A stretch of 64,000 bases of DNA from Verrucomicrobiota bacterium (GCA_023433275.1 JAEZDN010000125.1:1-64000), one strand, 5' to 3'; positions 17,793 through 26,150 are shown, counted from the first letter of the stretch. Numbers and translations: made by a program. The notes: generated by a model not told the origin, from the sequence alone.

Positions 17793-18776
17793 CTACAATG
17801 CCGGCGGGTTTTCCCGGCTGGAAGGGAAAAGCTGCCAGGCGATTTCGCGAGCGGAGCGTTCCGGTCCGCCATGCAGGAGGTGGCGCCACCGGGCCATTTC
17901 GACCTCGATGAGAGCGACTGCAGCCTCGATGAGCCGGGGCGAGGGAAGGGGGAGGAGGCCGGCGAGATGGAGGAAGGCATCCCAGGCGAGGGCGGGGTCG
18001 GGATAATCGCGCGGGTCCTCCCATGCGGCGGCGAGCCATTCGCGGCAGCCGGGCCGCACGATCCGGGGGATGATGAAGGACCGCCAGCGGCGGAAGAGGC
18101 GGGCGGTGTTCTGTTCGTCGCGCAGCTTGCGGCCGAGGGACGCGCTCACATGATGGCGCACGACGCTGCGCAGGGCCACGAGATTGGTGCGACCGGCTTC
18201 CGAAGCGCGCAGGCAGAGATCGACGTCCTCGCAGCCGTTGACGTAACCCTCGTCGAAGCCGCCGAGTTGTCGCCACAGGTCCGCGCGGACGGCCAGGCAG
18301 GCACCCGTGACGGCGTCGACCGAGCGGACGTCGGCGACTCCGCGCCAGGTGAGGTGGGCGGGTTTGCCCTTGGCATCGAAATGGAGACCGGCGTGGTCGA
18401 TCGCTCCGGTGGCGAAGTTGCGCTGCACGTTGCCGACGATGCCCGCGTCGGGAATGCGGCGGAAAAGCGCCAGCATCGGCTCCAGCCAGCGCGGGAGCAG
18501 CTCCAGATCGTTGTTGAGGAAGAAGAGAAACTCGCCGGTGGCGGCGGCCGCGCCGCGGTTGCAGGTGGCGGCAAAGCCGAGGTTGCGCTCGTTCAGCAGC
18601 GCGCGGGCGGGCGCGGGAACGGATCGGAGCCAGTCCCGCGTGCCGTCCGTCGATCCGTCATCGACGAGGATGATCTCGTGGGCGAGCCCGGCTGGCAGGG
18701 TGGCGTGCAGGCTCGCGAGCATCGCCTGAGTGAGGGGCAGGCAATTGTAGAGCGGGACGATGAACGAGACCTTCAT
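17793..18776 (-). CDS. GT2-family glycosyltransferase (rhamnosyltransferase-like)
   Basis: A 327-residue inverting GT-A glycosyltransferase. The N-terminal domain shows KVSFIVPLYN, IILVDDGSTDGTRDW, NLGFAATCNRGAAAA and the metal-binding FFLNNDLELLPRW; later blocks are VTGACLAVRADLWRQLGGF and NGCEDVDLCLRA with the catalytic acidic residue. This order is typical of WbbL/RfbN-type rhamnosyltransferases and related enzymes, which fits the rml genes a few kilobases away, though acceptor and donor are inferred. The ATG complementary to 18774-18776 overlaps the stop of the gene upstream (ATGA), so translation is coupled. A 48-codon Arg/Pro-rich extension was rejected. Confidence 0.87.
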   Translation of the reverse strand: MKVSFIVPLYNCLPLTQAMLASLHATLPAGLAHEIILVDDGSTDGTRDWLRSVPAPARALLNERNLGFAATCNRGAAAATGEFLFFLNNDLELLPRWLEPMLALFRRIPDAGIVGNVQRNFATGAIDHAGLHFDAKGKPAHLTWRGVADVRSVDAVTGACLAVRADLWRQLGGFDEGYVNGCEDVDLCLRASEAGRTNLVALRSVVRHHVSASLGRKLRDEQNTARLFRRWRSFIIPRIVRPGCREWLAAAWEDPRDYPDPALAWDAFLHLAGLLPLPSPRLIEAAVALIEVEMARWRHLLHGGPERSAREIAWQLFPSSRENPPAL

Positions 18777-20170
18777 GGCCGGGCGTGATCGATGCGCAGG
18801 CTCAGGAAGATCGCGGCGAGTTGGCGCGGGTCGTGGTCTGTCACCAGCGCCTGGCTGTAACGCAGCCGCAGTTCGTTGCGACCGGCGCGCAGGGCGAGGG
18901 GCACGCTGAGGTGCTCGCACTGGTTTACGCGGGTGAAAGCGAGACTCGCGACCACGACGCCGTTCAGCTCAGCCTCGACGGTTTGATGTTCGGAGTAAGT
19001 CAGCAAGTGCGCGACCAAGTTTGCCGAGATGGCCGCGGGCGCGTCGACCGCCAGCACGGTGGCGGGTGCGTAGCCCCAGTGGAAGGGAGGGAGAAAGGCT
19101 TCCGGGACCGGGCCCTCCAGAGGGCCCCAGCCCTCGAGACTCGTGAAGCCGGCGAAGGGCTCCGCTGAAGTCGGCGGAGCGGTGGGCGGCAGATGATCTC
19201 CGACGATTTCCTCGATCGCCAGATCACGGGTGTCGGAAGCGGCAATGTCGATGCCCGCCGCATCGGCCAGGCGGCCATGGCTGGTGGCGAGATCTTCCAG
19301 ATAGGGAAGCAACGCGCGGGCGACGCGGGTCCAGTCATGGGAACCTGCATGTCGCAATGGCCCGCCGCGGTACTCGATCGGGCGCAGTCGCAGGCTCGTC
19401 GCCGGCGGGCACACGGTGGCGAAGAAGCGCTCCGGATCCCCGGCGAGCAATTGGTAGCCCAGGCGGTAGTGAACGTCGAGGCCGGCAGCCGCGCGGCCCC
19501 GGCTGAGGCGTTGCAGTTCCGCACGAACCACCCGCAACAATTGCTGCTGGGGTGAGCGCAAGGCAAGGTGGGCCAAATGGAAACCCGTGGGCAGCGGCCG
19601 GTCGCGCACGGCGGTTTCTCCCCGGCTGAGGGCATGACTGCCCTTGCCAACTACCACGGTCGGGTCGAGCGCCAGGGCCCGCGGCACGAATATCTTTCGG
19701 GTGCGCGAAAGGGAGGGACGGCTGTGGCGGAGCCGAAGCGCCGGGTTCTTTTCGCCGCCATCATCCTCGGGGGTCGGGCAGTAATCGAGCAACGGCAGGC
19801 TGGCGGGCTGGCTGTCGCCCGTCCCGCGGAGCGCGACTTCCAATTCGGCGCGGCTGGGACCGGCCAGAATCTCATCGGCGTCGAGGGGGAGAACCCAGTC
19901 AGCCGCGTAAACCTGTGCCGCGATTCGAGTGAGGTGGTTGCTGCGCGCCTGCTGCCGGTGGCCGGGGGAGTCGTCGCGGAACAGTGTGATCGGCAAACCC
20001 TCCGCCTGCAGGGCCCGAAGAATTTCGCGGGTGCCGTCGGTGCTGTCGTGATCAAAGACGAGATGGTGATCGGCCCACGCGAGCGTGTGGCGGACGAAAG
20101 GCTCGATGATATCGGCCTCGTTCTTGACCACGGATACAGCCACCAGACGCATGGTGGGCAGTGTGGGCAT
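18773..20170 (-). CDS. Glycosyltransferase family 2-like protein with C-terminal beta-rich domain
   Basis: A 465-residue protein. The first ~200 residues resemble GT2/GT92-like transferases: MRLVAVSVVKNEADIIEPF, FDHDSTDGTREILRAL, and the DxD block WVLPLDADEILAG. The middle ~130 residues are less conserved. The last ~130 residues (EPFAGFTSLEGWGPLEG to the end) are beta-rich and end VPLALRAGRNELRLRY, like the appendages on the membrane proteins and GT4 enzyme at 8479-14460. The start may be the ATG at 20170 or six codons later at 20152, where the conserved motif begins; neither has a clear ribosome-binding site. It is translationally coupled to the GT2 gene downstream. Confidence 0.78.
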   Translation of the reverse strand: MPTLPTMRLVAVSVVKNEADIIEPFVRHTLAWADHHLVFDHDSTDGTREILRALQAEGLPITLFRDDSPGHRQQARSNHLTRIAAQVYAADWVLPLDADEILAGPSRAELEVALRGTGDSQPASLPLLDYCPTPEDDGGEKNPALRLRHSRPSLSRTRKIFVPRALALDPTVVVGKGSHALSRGETAVRDRPLPTGFHLAHLALRSPQQQLLRVVRAELQRLSRGRAAAGLDVHYRLGYQLLAGDPERFFATVCPPATSLRLRPIEYRGGPLRHAGSHDWTRVARALLPYLEDLATSHGRLADAAGIDIAASDTRDLAIEEIVGDHLPPTAPPTSAEPFAGFTSLEGWGPLEGPVPEAFLPPFHWGYAPATVLAVDAPAAISANLVAHLLTYSEHQTVEAELNGVVVASLAFTRVNQCEHLSVPLALRAGRNELRLRYSQALVTDHDPRQLAAIFLSLRIDHARP

Positions 20171-20223
20171 TCGGTCCGGAAAGCGGAGTCAAAACTGTCC
20201 CGGGCGGAAACGCTTCCGTGGGC

Positions 20224-21141
20224 TCACGCGAGCAGCCGTTTCAAATACTCGCCGTAGGAGGATTTGCCGAGTTTTCTGATGTTGGCCTCGAGGCCGGCGC
20301 GATCGATCCAGCCCTGTTTGTACGCGATCTCCTCGATACACGCGATCTTGAGGCCGGTGCGATTTTCCAGGACGTGGACGAAGGTCGCGGCCTCAACGAG
20401 CGAGTCATGCGTGCCGGTGTCGAGCCAGGCGGTGCCACGGCCAAAAAGCTCCACGTGGAGTTTGCCCTGCTCGAGGTAGAGGCGGTTGAGATCGGTGATT
20501 TCGAGTTCGCCGCGCTTCGAAGGCTTGAGGTTGCGGGCGAGCGTCACGACGTCCTGGTCGTAATAGTAGAGGCCGGGGACGGCGTAGTTGGACTTCGGTT
20601 GCGCGGGTTTTTCCTCCAAGGACAGCACCCGGCCGTCGGGAGCGAACTCCACGACCCCGTATGCGGTGGGATTGGCCACGTGGTACCCGAAGATGGTTGC
20701 GCCGCTGGTGCGGGCGCTGGCGTCGGCGAGCGAGTGGACGAATTCCGAACCGTAGAAGAGGTTGTCGCCAAGGACGAGGGCGGAGGGTTCCCGGCCGGTG
20801 AGGAATCCGCAATCGCCGGCGATGGTGAAGGCTTGGGCGAGTCCGTCCGGGCTCGGTTGCTCGGCGTAGTGGAACGAAACTCCGAGATTGGCGCCGTCGC
20901 CGAGCAGCTTGCGGAAAAGCGGAAGGTCGGTGGGCGTGGAGATGATGAGGATCTCGCGGATTCCGGAGAGCATCAGGACCGACAGCGGATAGTAGATCAT
21001 CGGCTTGTCGTAAACCGGCATGAGCTGCTTGGAGACCGCGATGGTCAGTGGGTAAAGCCGGGTGCCGGACCCGCCGGCGAGGACAATGCCCTTGCGGGCA
21101 TTGCCGGTTGAAGTGGGAAGTTTAAGTTTAGGGTCGGACAT
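20224..21141 (-). CDS. rmlA: Glucose-1-phosphate thymidylyltransferase (RmlA)
   Basis: Catalyses dTTP + glucose-1-phosphate to dTDP-glucose, the first step of dTDP-rhamnose synthesis, in the cytoplasm. Diagnostic motifs are GIVLAGGSGTRLYPLT (nucleotide binding), KQLMPVYDKPMIYYPLS, VLGDNLFYGSE and the sugar-binding VVEFAPDGRVLSLEEKP. At 305 residues it is slightly long because of about 16 extra N-terminal residues (SDPKLKLPTSTGNAR) before the usual RmlA start. The DNA of that extension matches the CTTAAACTTC dispersed repeat found elsewhere, so the repeat may have been captured into the coding sequence, or translation may start at a later codon. It clusters with rmlB and an NRS/ER-like reductase. 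Confidence 0.95.
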   Translation of the reverse strand: MSDPKLKLPTSTGNARKGIVLAGGSGTRLYPLTIAVSKQLMPVYDKPMIYYPLSVLMLSGIREILIISTPTDLPLFRKLLGDGANLGVSFHYAEQPSPDGLAQAFTIAGDCGFLTGREPSALVLGDNLFYGSEFVHSLADASARTSGATIFGYHVANPTAYGVVEFAPDGRVLSLEEKPAQPKSNYAVPGLYYYDQDVVTLARNLKPSKRGELEITDLNRLYLEQGKLHVELFGRGTAWLDTGTHDSLVEAATFVHVLENRTGLKIACIEEIAYKQGWIDRAGLEANIRKLGKSSYGEYLKRLLA

Positions 21142-21176
21142 CGGGATTTGAAGTGGGGAAGCTTAGGTCCACTGCG

Positions 21177-21533
21177 TCAGCGGTCGAGGGATTTGATCAA
21201 GCCATGGATCATGCGGGATATCTCGCGCAGTTCAGCGACCAGGATTTGGCAGGGTTCGGTCGGGATATAACCCAGAGCTTTCGCTCGCAGAACTTGGGAG
21301 CGAGTTTCGCCGGCGGAGCCCTTGGCATAGCTCAGGAATTGCTTGAACTCCGCCTTGCCGCTGCGTTCGGCCCCCTCTGCGATGTTGTCGGCGATGCTGT
21401 TTCCCGCGCGGGTGATCTGGTCCTTGAATCCCCAATCCCGGCACTCCGCCAAGAACCGATAGAGCTCAATGCTGAGAGCGTATGAGCGCCGCCACACCTC
21501 CAATTTCTCGAAGGACTCATCTGCCGGCTGCAT
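21177..21533 (-). CDS. Four-helix-bundle protein (S23/IVP-like)
   Basis: A 118-residue helical protein of the four-helix-bundle family first known from ORFs in 23S rRNA intervening sequences. The family hallmarks are FEKLEVWRRSYALSIELY at the N-terminus, the central DQITRAGNSIADNIAEGAER, and FKQFLSYAKGSAGETRSQV. The biochemical role of the family is unknown. It lies between rmlA and rmlB with short spacers on the same strand. Members are often found singly inside surface-polysaccharide and sugar-nucleotide loci in varied bacteria, so co-transcription is plausible, but nothing suggests a sugar-modifying activity. It is confident as a family member, unknown in function. Confidence 0.88.
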   Translation of the reverse strand: MQPADESFEKLEVWRRSYALSIELYRFLAECRDWGFKDQITRAGNSIADNIAEGAERSGKAEFKQFLSYAKGSAGETRSQVLRAKALGYIPTEPCQILVAELREISRMIHGLIKSLDR

Positions 21534-21557
21534 CGCGCTTACACTTCAACTTCGGAC

Positions 21558-22616
21558 CTAAACTGTTCCGGCGCCCAAGCGTTGGAGCTGGTACGAACCG
21601 TCGAGGATGCCTTTCCACCAGGATTCGTGGTCGAGGTACCATTGGACGGTTTGGCGGAAGCCGGAGGTGTGGTCCTGTTTCGGGGTCCAGCCGAGCTCGC
21701 GCTTGATCTTGGTCGCGTCGATCGCGTAGCGCAGGTCGTGCCCGGGGCGGTCCGTGACGAACGTGATTTGCTCGGCGTACTTCTTGCCGTCGGCGCGGGG
21801 ACGAAACTCGTCGAGCAGGCCGCAGAGGAGGCGCACGAGGTCGATGTTTTGGCGCTCGTTGTTGCCGCCGATGTTGTAGGTCTGGCCGGGGCGGCCGCGG
21901 GCAATGACGGTGTGCAGGGCCTCGGCGTGGTCGCCGACATAGAGCCAGTCGCGGATGTTCTCGCCCTTCCCGTAGACGGGGATGGGGTCGCCGCGCAGGG
22001 CCTTGAGGATGACGACGGGGATGAGTTTCTCCGGAAACTGGTAGGGGCCGTAGTTGTTGGAGCAGTTCGTGACGAGGACCGGGAGCTTGAAGGTATCGGC
22101 CCAGGCGCGCGCGAGGTGATCGGAGGAGGCCTTGCTGGCGGAGTACGGCGAGTGCGGGTCGTAGGGCGTTTCCTCGGTGAAGAGACCGGTGGCGCCGAGG
22201 GAGCCGTACACCTCGTCGGTCGAGACGTGCAGGAAACGGAACTGGTCCTTCGCGGCTCCGGCGAGGGATTCGAAATGCGCGCGCGCGGCCTGCAGCAGCG
22301 TGTAGGTGCCGACGACGTTGGTCTGGATGAAGGCGCCGGGGCCGTCGATGGAGCGGTCCACGTGGCTTTCGGCGGCGAGGTGCATGACCCAGTCGGGTTT
22401 GAATTCACCGAAGAGCCGGGTCATGGCCGCGGCGTCGCAAATGTCGGCCTGGGCGAAACGGTAGCGGGGATTCGACTCGAGATCCGACAGCGAGAAGCGG
22501 TTGCCGGCGTAGGTCAGCGCATCGACGTTGAGCACGGAGTGATCCGTGGTGGTGACCAGGAGGCGGACGAGATTGCTGCCGATGAAACCGGCGCCGCCGG
22601 TGACGAGGATTCTCAT
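21558..22616 (-). CDS. rmlB: dTDP-glucose 4,6-dehydratase (RmlB)
   Basis: Extended SDR enzyme converting dTDP-glucose to dTDP-4-keto-6-deoxyglucose. Motifs are RILVTGGAGFIGSN at the N-terminus (NAD binding), HVSTDEVYGSLG, the catalytic YSASKASSDHL (Tyr and Lys present), VTNCSNNYGPYQFPEKLIP and RDWLYVGDHAEAL. The 352-residue length is normal. The gene is in the same orientation as rmlA (downstream) and the NRS/ER-like reductase (upstream), so all three probably form an operon with the four-helix-bundle gene. No rmlC or rmlD is visible in the window. Identification is confident. Confidence 0.96.
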   Translation of the reverse strand: MRILVTGGAGFIGSNLVRLLVTTTDHSVLNVDALTYAGNRFSLSDLESNPRYRFAQADICDAAAMTRLFGEFKPDWVMHLAAESHVDRSIDGPGAFIQTNVVGTYTLLQAARAHFESLAGAAKDQFRFLHVSTDEVYGSLGATGLFTEETPYDPHSPYSASKASSDHLARAWADTFKLPVLVTNCSNNYGPYQFPEKLIPVVILKALRGDPIPVYGKGENIRDWLYVGDHAEALHTVIARGRPGQTYNIGGNNERQNIDLVRLLCGLLDEFRPRADGKKYAEQITFVTDRPGHDLRYAIDATKIKRELGWTPKQDHTSGFRQTVQWYLDHESWWKGILDGSYQLQRLGAGTV

Positions 22617-22639
22617 GCGAAAATCAGTTTGGGTTAAAA

Positions 22640-22722
22640 GTTGAAGCCTATGCTCGGGACGAGGCGGGATGCGCGAAGGGTGGGGAGAGGCGGATGGGTT
22701 TCCTCAACTTAAACTCTCAGCT
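22640..22722. repeat. Spacer with AT-rich dispersed repeat upstream of rmlB
   Basis: The 106 bases between rmlB and the reductase include CTTAAACTCTCAGCTTCAAC (about 22708 onward), which continues into the last codons of the reductase. Allowing a few mismatches it matches the sequence at the rmlA start (CTTAAACTTCCCACTTCAAC, opposite strand) and the leuC-leuD spacer. It is an additional copy of the same family. Confidence 0.55.
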
Positions 22723-23601
22723 TCAACTGGCGCCGGCGGGACGCCAGCGCTTGAGGTCGCGTTCGATGGCCTCGTGGACCTCGGTCATCTGGATGCCGGT
22801 GGCGGCGAGCTTGGCGGAGGTCATGGTGCAGTTGGAGCGCGGGGTCTTGGCCGCGGTGCGCATGAACTCGGCCTCGTCGGTGAAGAACTTGAACTCCTTG
22901 TTCGAGACGCCGGATTTGCGGATGAGGTCCACCACCTCACGGGTGGTGACTTCGCCGGGGTTGGTGACGTTGTAGATGCCGAAGGGCACGCGTTTCTCCC
23001 AGCAGGCGAAGGTGGCGGCGACAAATTCCTCGAGTTGGGAAATGGAGTTCGCGGCGTCGAGGAGCGTGTTGTAGCGCAGGAGCTTCGTGAGGTAGTTGCG
23101 CGGGTTGTCGACCTCGTTGAAGGGAATGCGCAGGCGCCAGATGTAGACATCGGGGCGACCGGCCAGCACCTCCTCGCCGAGGGCCTTGGTGCCGGAGTAG
23201 AAGCTGCAGTTGTTCGTCCGGAAAGTGAAATTGGGCGTGTCGGTCTCGGTGAAGCCGGTGCCGTCGGGCCGTGAGCCGGTGTAGATGCAACCGGAGGAGA
23301 CGTGACCCCAGGGCACGCCGGCATCGCTGCAGGCCTGGGCGATGCGGCCGGGCAGGACGCCGTTGCCGAAGAGGCAATCGGTCTTGTGCAGCTCGCAGGC
23401 GTCGACGTTGGGTTTGCCCGTGTAGCCGGCGGCGTTGATCAGGAACTCGGGCTTCTCGCGGCGCAGCAGATCGGTCAGCGCGGCATGGTCGGTGTAATCG
23501 AAATCCGCCCGGCGCAGATTGCGAAAAGGCAGGCCCTTGCGCTGCAAGAGGGCTTGATAGGCCGAGCCGACGTATCCGGAGCCGCCGAGGAGAAAAATCA
23601 T
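22723..23601 (-). CDS. NRS/ER-like dTDP-4-keto-sugar epimerase/reductase
   Basis: A 292-residue SDR protein. It has FLLGGSGYVGSAY (NAD(P) binding), INAAGYTGKPNVDACELHKT, a SSGCIYTG block, the catalytic FYSGTKALGEE (Tyr and Lys of YxxxK), and late blocks NPRNYLTKLLRYN and GIYNVTNPGEVTT. This order and wording matches the plant NRS/ER (UER1) protein, the C-terminal domain of RHM and viral homologues, which carry out both 3,5-epimerisation and 4-keto reduction to give UDP- or dTDP-rhamnose. It resembles RmlD much less (no RmlD-style metal motif seen). Next to rmlA and rmlB it would complete rhamnose-donor synthesis without RmlC and RmlD. The bifunctionality is inferred from family resemblance. 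Confidence 0.78.
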   Translation of the reverse strand: MIFLLGGSGYVGSAYQALLQRKGLPFRNLRRADFDYTDHAALTDLLRREKPEFLINAAGYTGKPNVDACELHKTDCLFGNGVLPGRIAQACSDAGVPWGHVSSGCIYTGSRPDGTGFTETDTPNFTFRTNNCSFYSGTKALGEEVLAGRPDVYIWRLRIPFNEVDNPRNYLTKLLRYNTLLDAANSISQLEEFVAATFACWEKRVPFGIYNVTNPGEVTTREVVDLIRKSGVSNKEFKFFTDEAEFMRTAAKTPRSNCTMTSAKLAATGIQMTEVHEAIERDLKRWRPAGAS

Positions 23602-23652
23602 GGAAGGCGGAATTGAGCGGGTTTGGGAGAGGTAGGCAATACCGGGCTTTTC

Positions 23653-25329
23653 CTATGGGGCGTCGCGTGGCGTCAGACGATACACGCGCTTGTTTTCGAA
23701 GCGGGCCACCAACTTGTAGTTCGCATCGATCAAGTCACGCAGCTCGGGGACGGTTTCGTGACCTGACCTGTTCCGGTCATCAAACATGAAGGCACCGGGG
23801 CCGACTGCATCGACGAACCAAGCCGGCTGGTTGCGTTCCATGTCCCGCAGGTAGCGGTTGATGAAATAGTGCCGGAGAGGCCAGTCGATGAGGAGATTGG
23901 CGGTGTGGGCTTCCCGCGTGCCATGCGGCCGGCCGGTCGCAACGAGGAGGTTGGTTTCCCAGCCCCACATCGCGATGGTGTCGCCCGGTCCGGACTGCTC
24001 GTTGAGAAAAATCGCAGCCGGCGGGGGCGGCTGTGCCAGGTGCCCCGCCAGGTGCCCGACAAACCGGTGCCAGGAAACGATCCGATGATAGACTTGGGGC
24101 AGGATGGCGAACAGGCCGAGCCAGAGCAGGGGAACCAGGGCGAAACGGGCGCCTCGGCCGTCATCCTTCCGGGCCCAGGCGGCGGCGAGGGTGGTGCCGG
24201 TGAGCAGGGTCAATGGCCAGACGAGGAGCTGGAGGTAGTGGGCGGCTTCCCGGCCGGGCTTGAAAACGCAATAGAAGGCGATGCCGAGCAAAGCCCAGCA
24301 AAGTGCCCGGGCCCGCGGAACGGCCGCGACGACCTGCGCGTGAAAAAGCGCGTAGCAGAGACTGCCCCAGAAGAACCAGGCAAACGCCGGTTCGGTGGCC
24401 GAGAAATTGAAAAACTGGCCCGGCATGACGATGGGTGCATGCTGCCGCACGGCCACGTAGGCGAAGGCGGAAACCACGTAGGACGGAATGAAATGCGCCC
24501 ACAAGCCGTAGATGGTCAGGTACAGCGCGACGGCGGCGGTGGGCAGAGTCGCCCCGCCGAGGAGCGCAGCCAACAGATAACGCCGATGCTCACCGGCGTG
24601 CCGGCGCACGATGATCGTGCAGGCGAGCAACCCGACGCCCAGGCCCAGCGGCGCCACTTGGAGTTTGGCGAACGGTATGAAGCCGAGGAAAGAACCGGCG
24701 AGCCCCGCCAACAGGCACGCACGCCGAAGGCTGATTCCGGCATGGAGGGCCCAAGTGGCCAGCCAGGCTCCCACCGACAGCAGGAAGATGGCCGGCACCT
24801 CGCTGGAGTAGTGGACATAGTCGTCCCAGGTAACGCAGCACCAGAACAGCAGCGCGGGGAGGCAGGCGATCCGGGCGATTCGATCGCCGACCACGAATCG
24901 GAGCGCGCCCCACGAGGCCAGGACGGAGGTGGCCTGAAGCATGGTGCCCATAACGCGAGCGGTCACATAGTTGAGTGGCGCGCCCAGCCAGCCCGCCACC
25001 ACGAGGGCGAATTCGCAGACGGGGCCATGCGTGGTGCCGTCGACGGATTTCCAATAGATCGGATTACTCAGCAACGTGATCGCGCCGGCGATGGTTTGCG
25101 ATTCATCCGGGTTCAGGTCGCTCGGGTAGAACCAGGCCGGCCACCGAAACGCCGCCAGGGTGGCGTACACGCCCATGGCAAAGACCAACTTGTTCGCGCG
25201 TGGCGCCGTCGTCGTGTTTTCCCCGCTTGTGCGCCAGGCTGCCCAGGTGGTCCCGCCGAAGCAGAGCCAGGCGAGGGTCCAGTAGCGCGCGGCATCCGCA
25301 TCCAGCCAGAATAGGACCTCGCGCAGCAT
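23653..25329 (-). CDS. Polytopic membrane protein, GT-C/GT39-like
   Basis: A 558-residue protein. About ten hydrophobic spans are visible in the first 430 residues (YWTLAWLCFGGTTWAAW, ALRFVVGDRIARIACLPALLF, LACLLAGLAGSFLGF). The first extracytoplasmic loop includes YPSDLNPDESQTIAGAITLL, with the Asp/Glu pair that GT-C enzymes such as the GT39 and ArnT groups use for catalysis. The C-terminal ~120 residues are soluble and contain GDTIAMWGWETNLLVATGRP. The likely role is transfer of a sugar from a polyprenyl carrier, possibly the product of the DPM1-like gene just downstream (13-base gap). The substrate is unknown. Confidence 0.72.
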   Translation of the reverse strand: MLREVLFWLDADAARYWTLAWLCFGGTTWAAWRTSGENTTTAPRANKLVFAMGVYATLAAFRWPAWFYPSDLNPDESQTIAGAITLLSNPIYWKSVDGTTHGPVCEFALVVAGWLGAPLNYVTARVMGTMLQATSVLASWGALRFVVGDRIARIACLPALLFWCCVTWDDYVHYSSEVPAIFLLSVGAWLATWALHAGISLRRACLLAGLAGSFLGFIPFAKLQVAPLGLGVGLLACTIIVRRHAGEHRRYLLAALLGGATLPTAAVALYLTIYGLWAHFIPSYVVSAFAYVAVRQHAPIVMPGQFFNFSATEPAFAWFFWGSLCYALFHAQVVAAVPRARALCWALLGIAFYCVFKPGREAAHYLQLLVWPLTLLTGTTLAAAWARKDDGRGARFALVPLLWLGLFAILPQVYHRIVSWHRFVGHLAGHLAQPPPPAAIFLNEQSGPGDTIAMWGWETNLLVATGRPHGTREAHTANLLIDWPLRHYFINRYLRDMERNQPAWFVDAVGPGAFMFDDRNRSGHETVPELRDLIDANYKLVARFENKRVYRLTPRDAP

Positions 25330-25341
25330 CGGGACGGAGCG

Positions 25342-26088
25342 TCACTTCTTCCGATAGTCGCCGCGGCTGAAGTATTTTTCCAGCCAGACGTAGGCGCAGA
25401 TGAAGAAGTAGCGGCTGCCCATTTCCTTGATCTTGAGCTTGGCCTCGCCGTATTTCCGGTTTTGCCAGGAAATCGGGATCACGGTCCAGGTGTAGCCGCG
25501 CACGATGGCCTTGAGCGGGATCTCGACGGTGAGATTGAAATGGGGCGAGAGGAAGGGGCGGCAGCCCTCGATCACCGTGCGGCGGTAGGCCTTGAAGGCG
25601 TTCGTGGTGTCGTTCAGCGCGATGTTGAACCCGACGCGCACGAGGAAATTCGCCAGGCGGTTCACCCAGAGCTTCACGCGCGGGTAGTCCACGACGCGGC
25701 CGCCCTTGACGAAGCGGCTGCCGAACACGCAGTCCCAACCCTCGTTGAGCAGGCGCCAGTATTTGACGGCGTCATCCGGAGAGTCCGACGCATCGGCCAT
25801 CATGATGGTGCACGCGTCGCCCTTCATGTGGTTCAGGCCGAAAATGACCGCACGCCCGAAGCCATGCAGGCCCTTGTTTTGGACCGGGGCGAGGGTGGGG
25901 ATGGTGGTGCGGAGGTCCTGGAGCACCTGCCACGTGGCGTCCTTGCTGCCGTCGTCGACGACCACGATCTCGTGGGGCACCTGTTCGCGCGCGAGGGTGG
26001 CGTACAAATCGCGGAGCGTGGGCGGGAGGGATTCCTCCTCGTTATGAGCCGGGATGACGATCGAGTAGAGCGCGAGCGGAGCGGGCAT
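25342..26088 (-). CDS. GT2-family glycosyltransferase (dolichol-phosphate mannosyltransferase-like)
   Basis: A 248-residue GT-A enzyme. Motifs are YSIVIPAHNEEESLPPTL, EIVVVDDGSKDATWQVL, and MMADASDSPDDAVKYW in the position of the usual D-x-D-G-Q-N segment, followed by CVFGSRFVKGG. There are no clear C-terminal membrane spans, as in single-domain DPM1-type enzymes. These enzymes move a sugar from a nucleotide donor to a polyprenyl phosphate on the cytoplasmic face. The GT-C-like membrane protein 13 bases downstream could use the resulting lipid-linked sugar. The motif variant DASD instead of DADGQ is a small oddity. Donor sugar unknown. Confidence 0.87.
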   Translation of the reverse strand: MPAPLALYSIVIPAHNEEESLPPTLRDLYATLAREQVPHEIVVVDDGSKDATWQVLQDLRTTIPTLAPVQNKGLHGFGRAVIFGLNHMKGDACTIMMADASDSPDDAVKYWRLLNEGWDCVFGSRFVKGGRVVDYPRVKLWVNRLANFLVRVGFNIALNDTTNAFKAYRRTVIEGCRPFLSPHFNLTVEIPLKAIVRGYTWTVIPISWQNRKYGEAKLKIKEMGSRYFFICAYVWLEKYFSRGDYRKK

Positions 26089-26090
26089 GA

Positions 26091-26150
26091 AGGAAGGGCT
26101 GCAGGACTGAAGGGCTGAACGGCTGAAGGGCTGGAGGACTGAAAAGGAAA
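26091..26150. repeat. Degenerate short tandem repeat (GGCTGAAG-like)
   Basis: The spacer between two minus-strand genes consists of several imperfect copies of GGACTGAAGGGCTGAA with 8-10 base periodicity (CTGCAGGACTGAAGGGCTG, AACGGCTGAAGGGCTGGAGG). It looks like a small slippage-prone repeat. No gene or clear terminator is present. Confidence 0.5.
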
